Source of the DNA: Bicyclus anynana
Lineage: Eukaryota > Arthropoda > Insecta > Lepidoptera > Nymphalidae
Assembly: GCF_947172395.1 (NCBI RefSeq)
Contig: NC_069106.1
Coordinates: 62,001 to 126,000, forward strand
Direction of reading: 5' to 3'
DNA: 64,000 nucleotides
Numbering within the stretch: position 1 is the stretch's first letter; each line of letters begins with the position of its first letter. Below the pieces are notes generated by a model. It worked only from the letters and a program-made list of their open reading frames with translations, did no database searches and was not told the DNA's origin. Positions 63,708 to 64,000 of this stretch are shown here, one piece after another. A program made the position numbers and the translations under genes.

Positions 63708-63870
63708 ATCATCATTAACTCATATTTGGCTCATTGTTAAGCACGGGTCTCCTCTCAGAATGAGGGGTTAAGCTAATATTCCACCACGCCGGTCCAATAC
63801 GGATTGACAGACTTCACACACGAAGAGAATCGAGAAAATTCTTAGGTATACAGGTTTCCTCACGATGTTA
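63708..63870 (-). repeat. Family B SINE-like repeat
   Basis: Contains CCAATACGGATTGACAGACT and TACAGGTTTCCTCACGATGT, the complement of the 40560-40735 copy. Confidence 0.75.
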
Positions 63871-64000
63871 TTTCCATGTGACGTTCTAAATCGTTTGATG
63901 GTTCTAAATTAAGTCAAAAGGCTTATTATTTATATTACTAATTAAAAATAATATTTCCCGTCACTGAACTTAAATCTTACATATTCTTTTCTTAACTTGG

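Overview
The window looks like nuclear DNA of a moth or butterfly (Lepidoptera). It is AT-rich and transposon-dense, with short, very GC-rich coding exons. The host genes are insect-type (fem-1, Skeletor), and the mobile elements include a gypsy LTR element, RTE, Jockey, CR1-like and R4/Dong-like LINEs, hAT-like MITEs and tRNA-headed SINEs. All exon joins below were inferred by reading splice signals, phase and protein sense from the raw sequence; no transcript or database evidence was available.

Layout. (1) 827-1886 (+): the 3' part of a membrane-anchored GNAT N-acetyltransferase. It runs tail to tail, with 42 bp between stop codons, into (2) an unrecognised three-exon gene on the minus strand (1929-11849). 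The large first intron of gene 2 holds a gypsy element with near-identical 319-bp LTRs. (3) 15266-35370 (+): a complete fem-1 homolog, 3 exons and 636 codons, the substrate-receptor family of CUL2 ubiquitin ligases. Its 12.9-kb first intron starts with an apparent GC donor and contains a deep transposon nest. A CR1/Jockey-like LINE is interrupted by an RNase-H-type LINE, which is interrupted by an RTE, whose (TTA)n tail is interrupted by an R4/Dong-like LINE with an intact 1191-codon ORF. A separate small LINE tail grew into a 1.15-kb AATGA satellite. (4) 39024-47466 (-): a complete Skeletor-type gene, 8 exons and 676 codons (signal peptide, two DM13 modules, DOMON, hydrophobic C-terminus). 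(5) 49816-49855 (+): a signal-peptide exon with the same 40-nt coding length and phase as Skeletor exon 1, in divergent orientation. It is probably the first exon of a Skeletor-like paralog that continues past the window. 49856-64000 shows only repeats and AT-rich intron-like DNA.

Most notable observation: intron 5 of the Skeletor gene equals a 731-bp inverted-terminal-repeat element plus one copy of an 8-bp target duplication. That is the arrangement expected if a hAT-like MITE created the intron. A second copy of the family lies at 61952-62655. No CRISPR array, operon or true tRNA/rRNA gene was seen.
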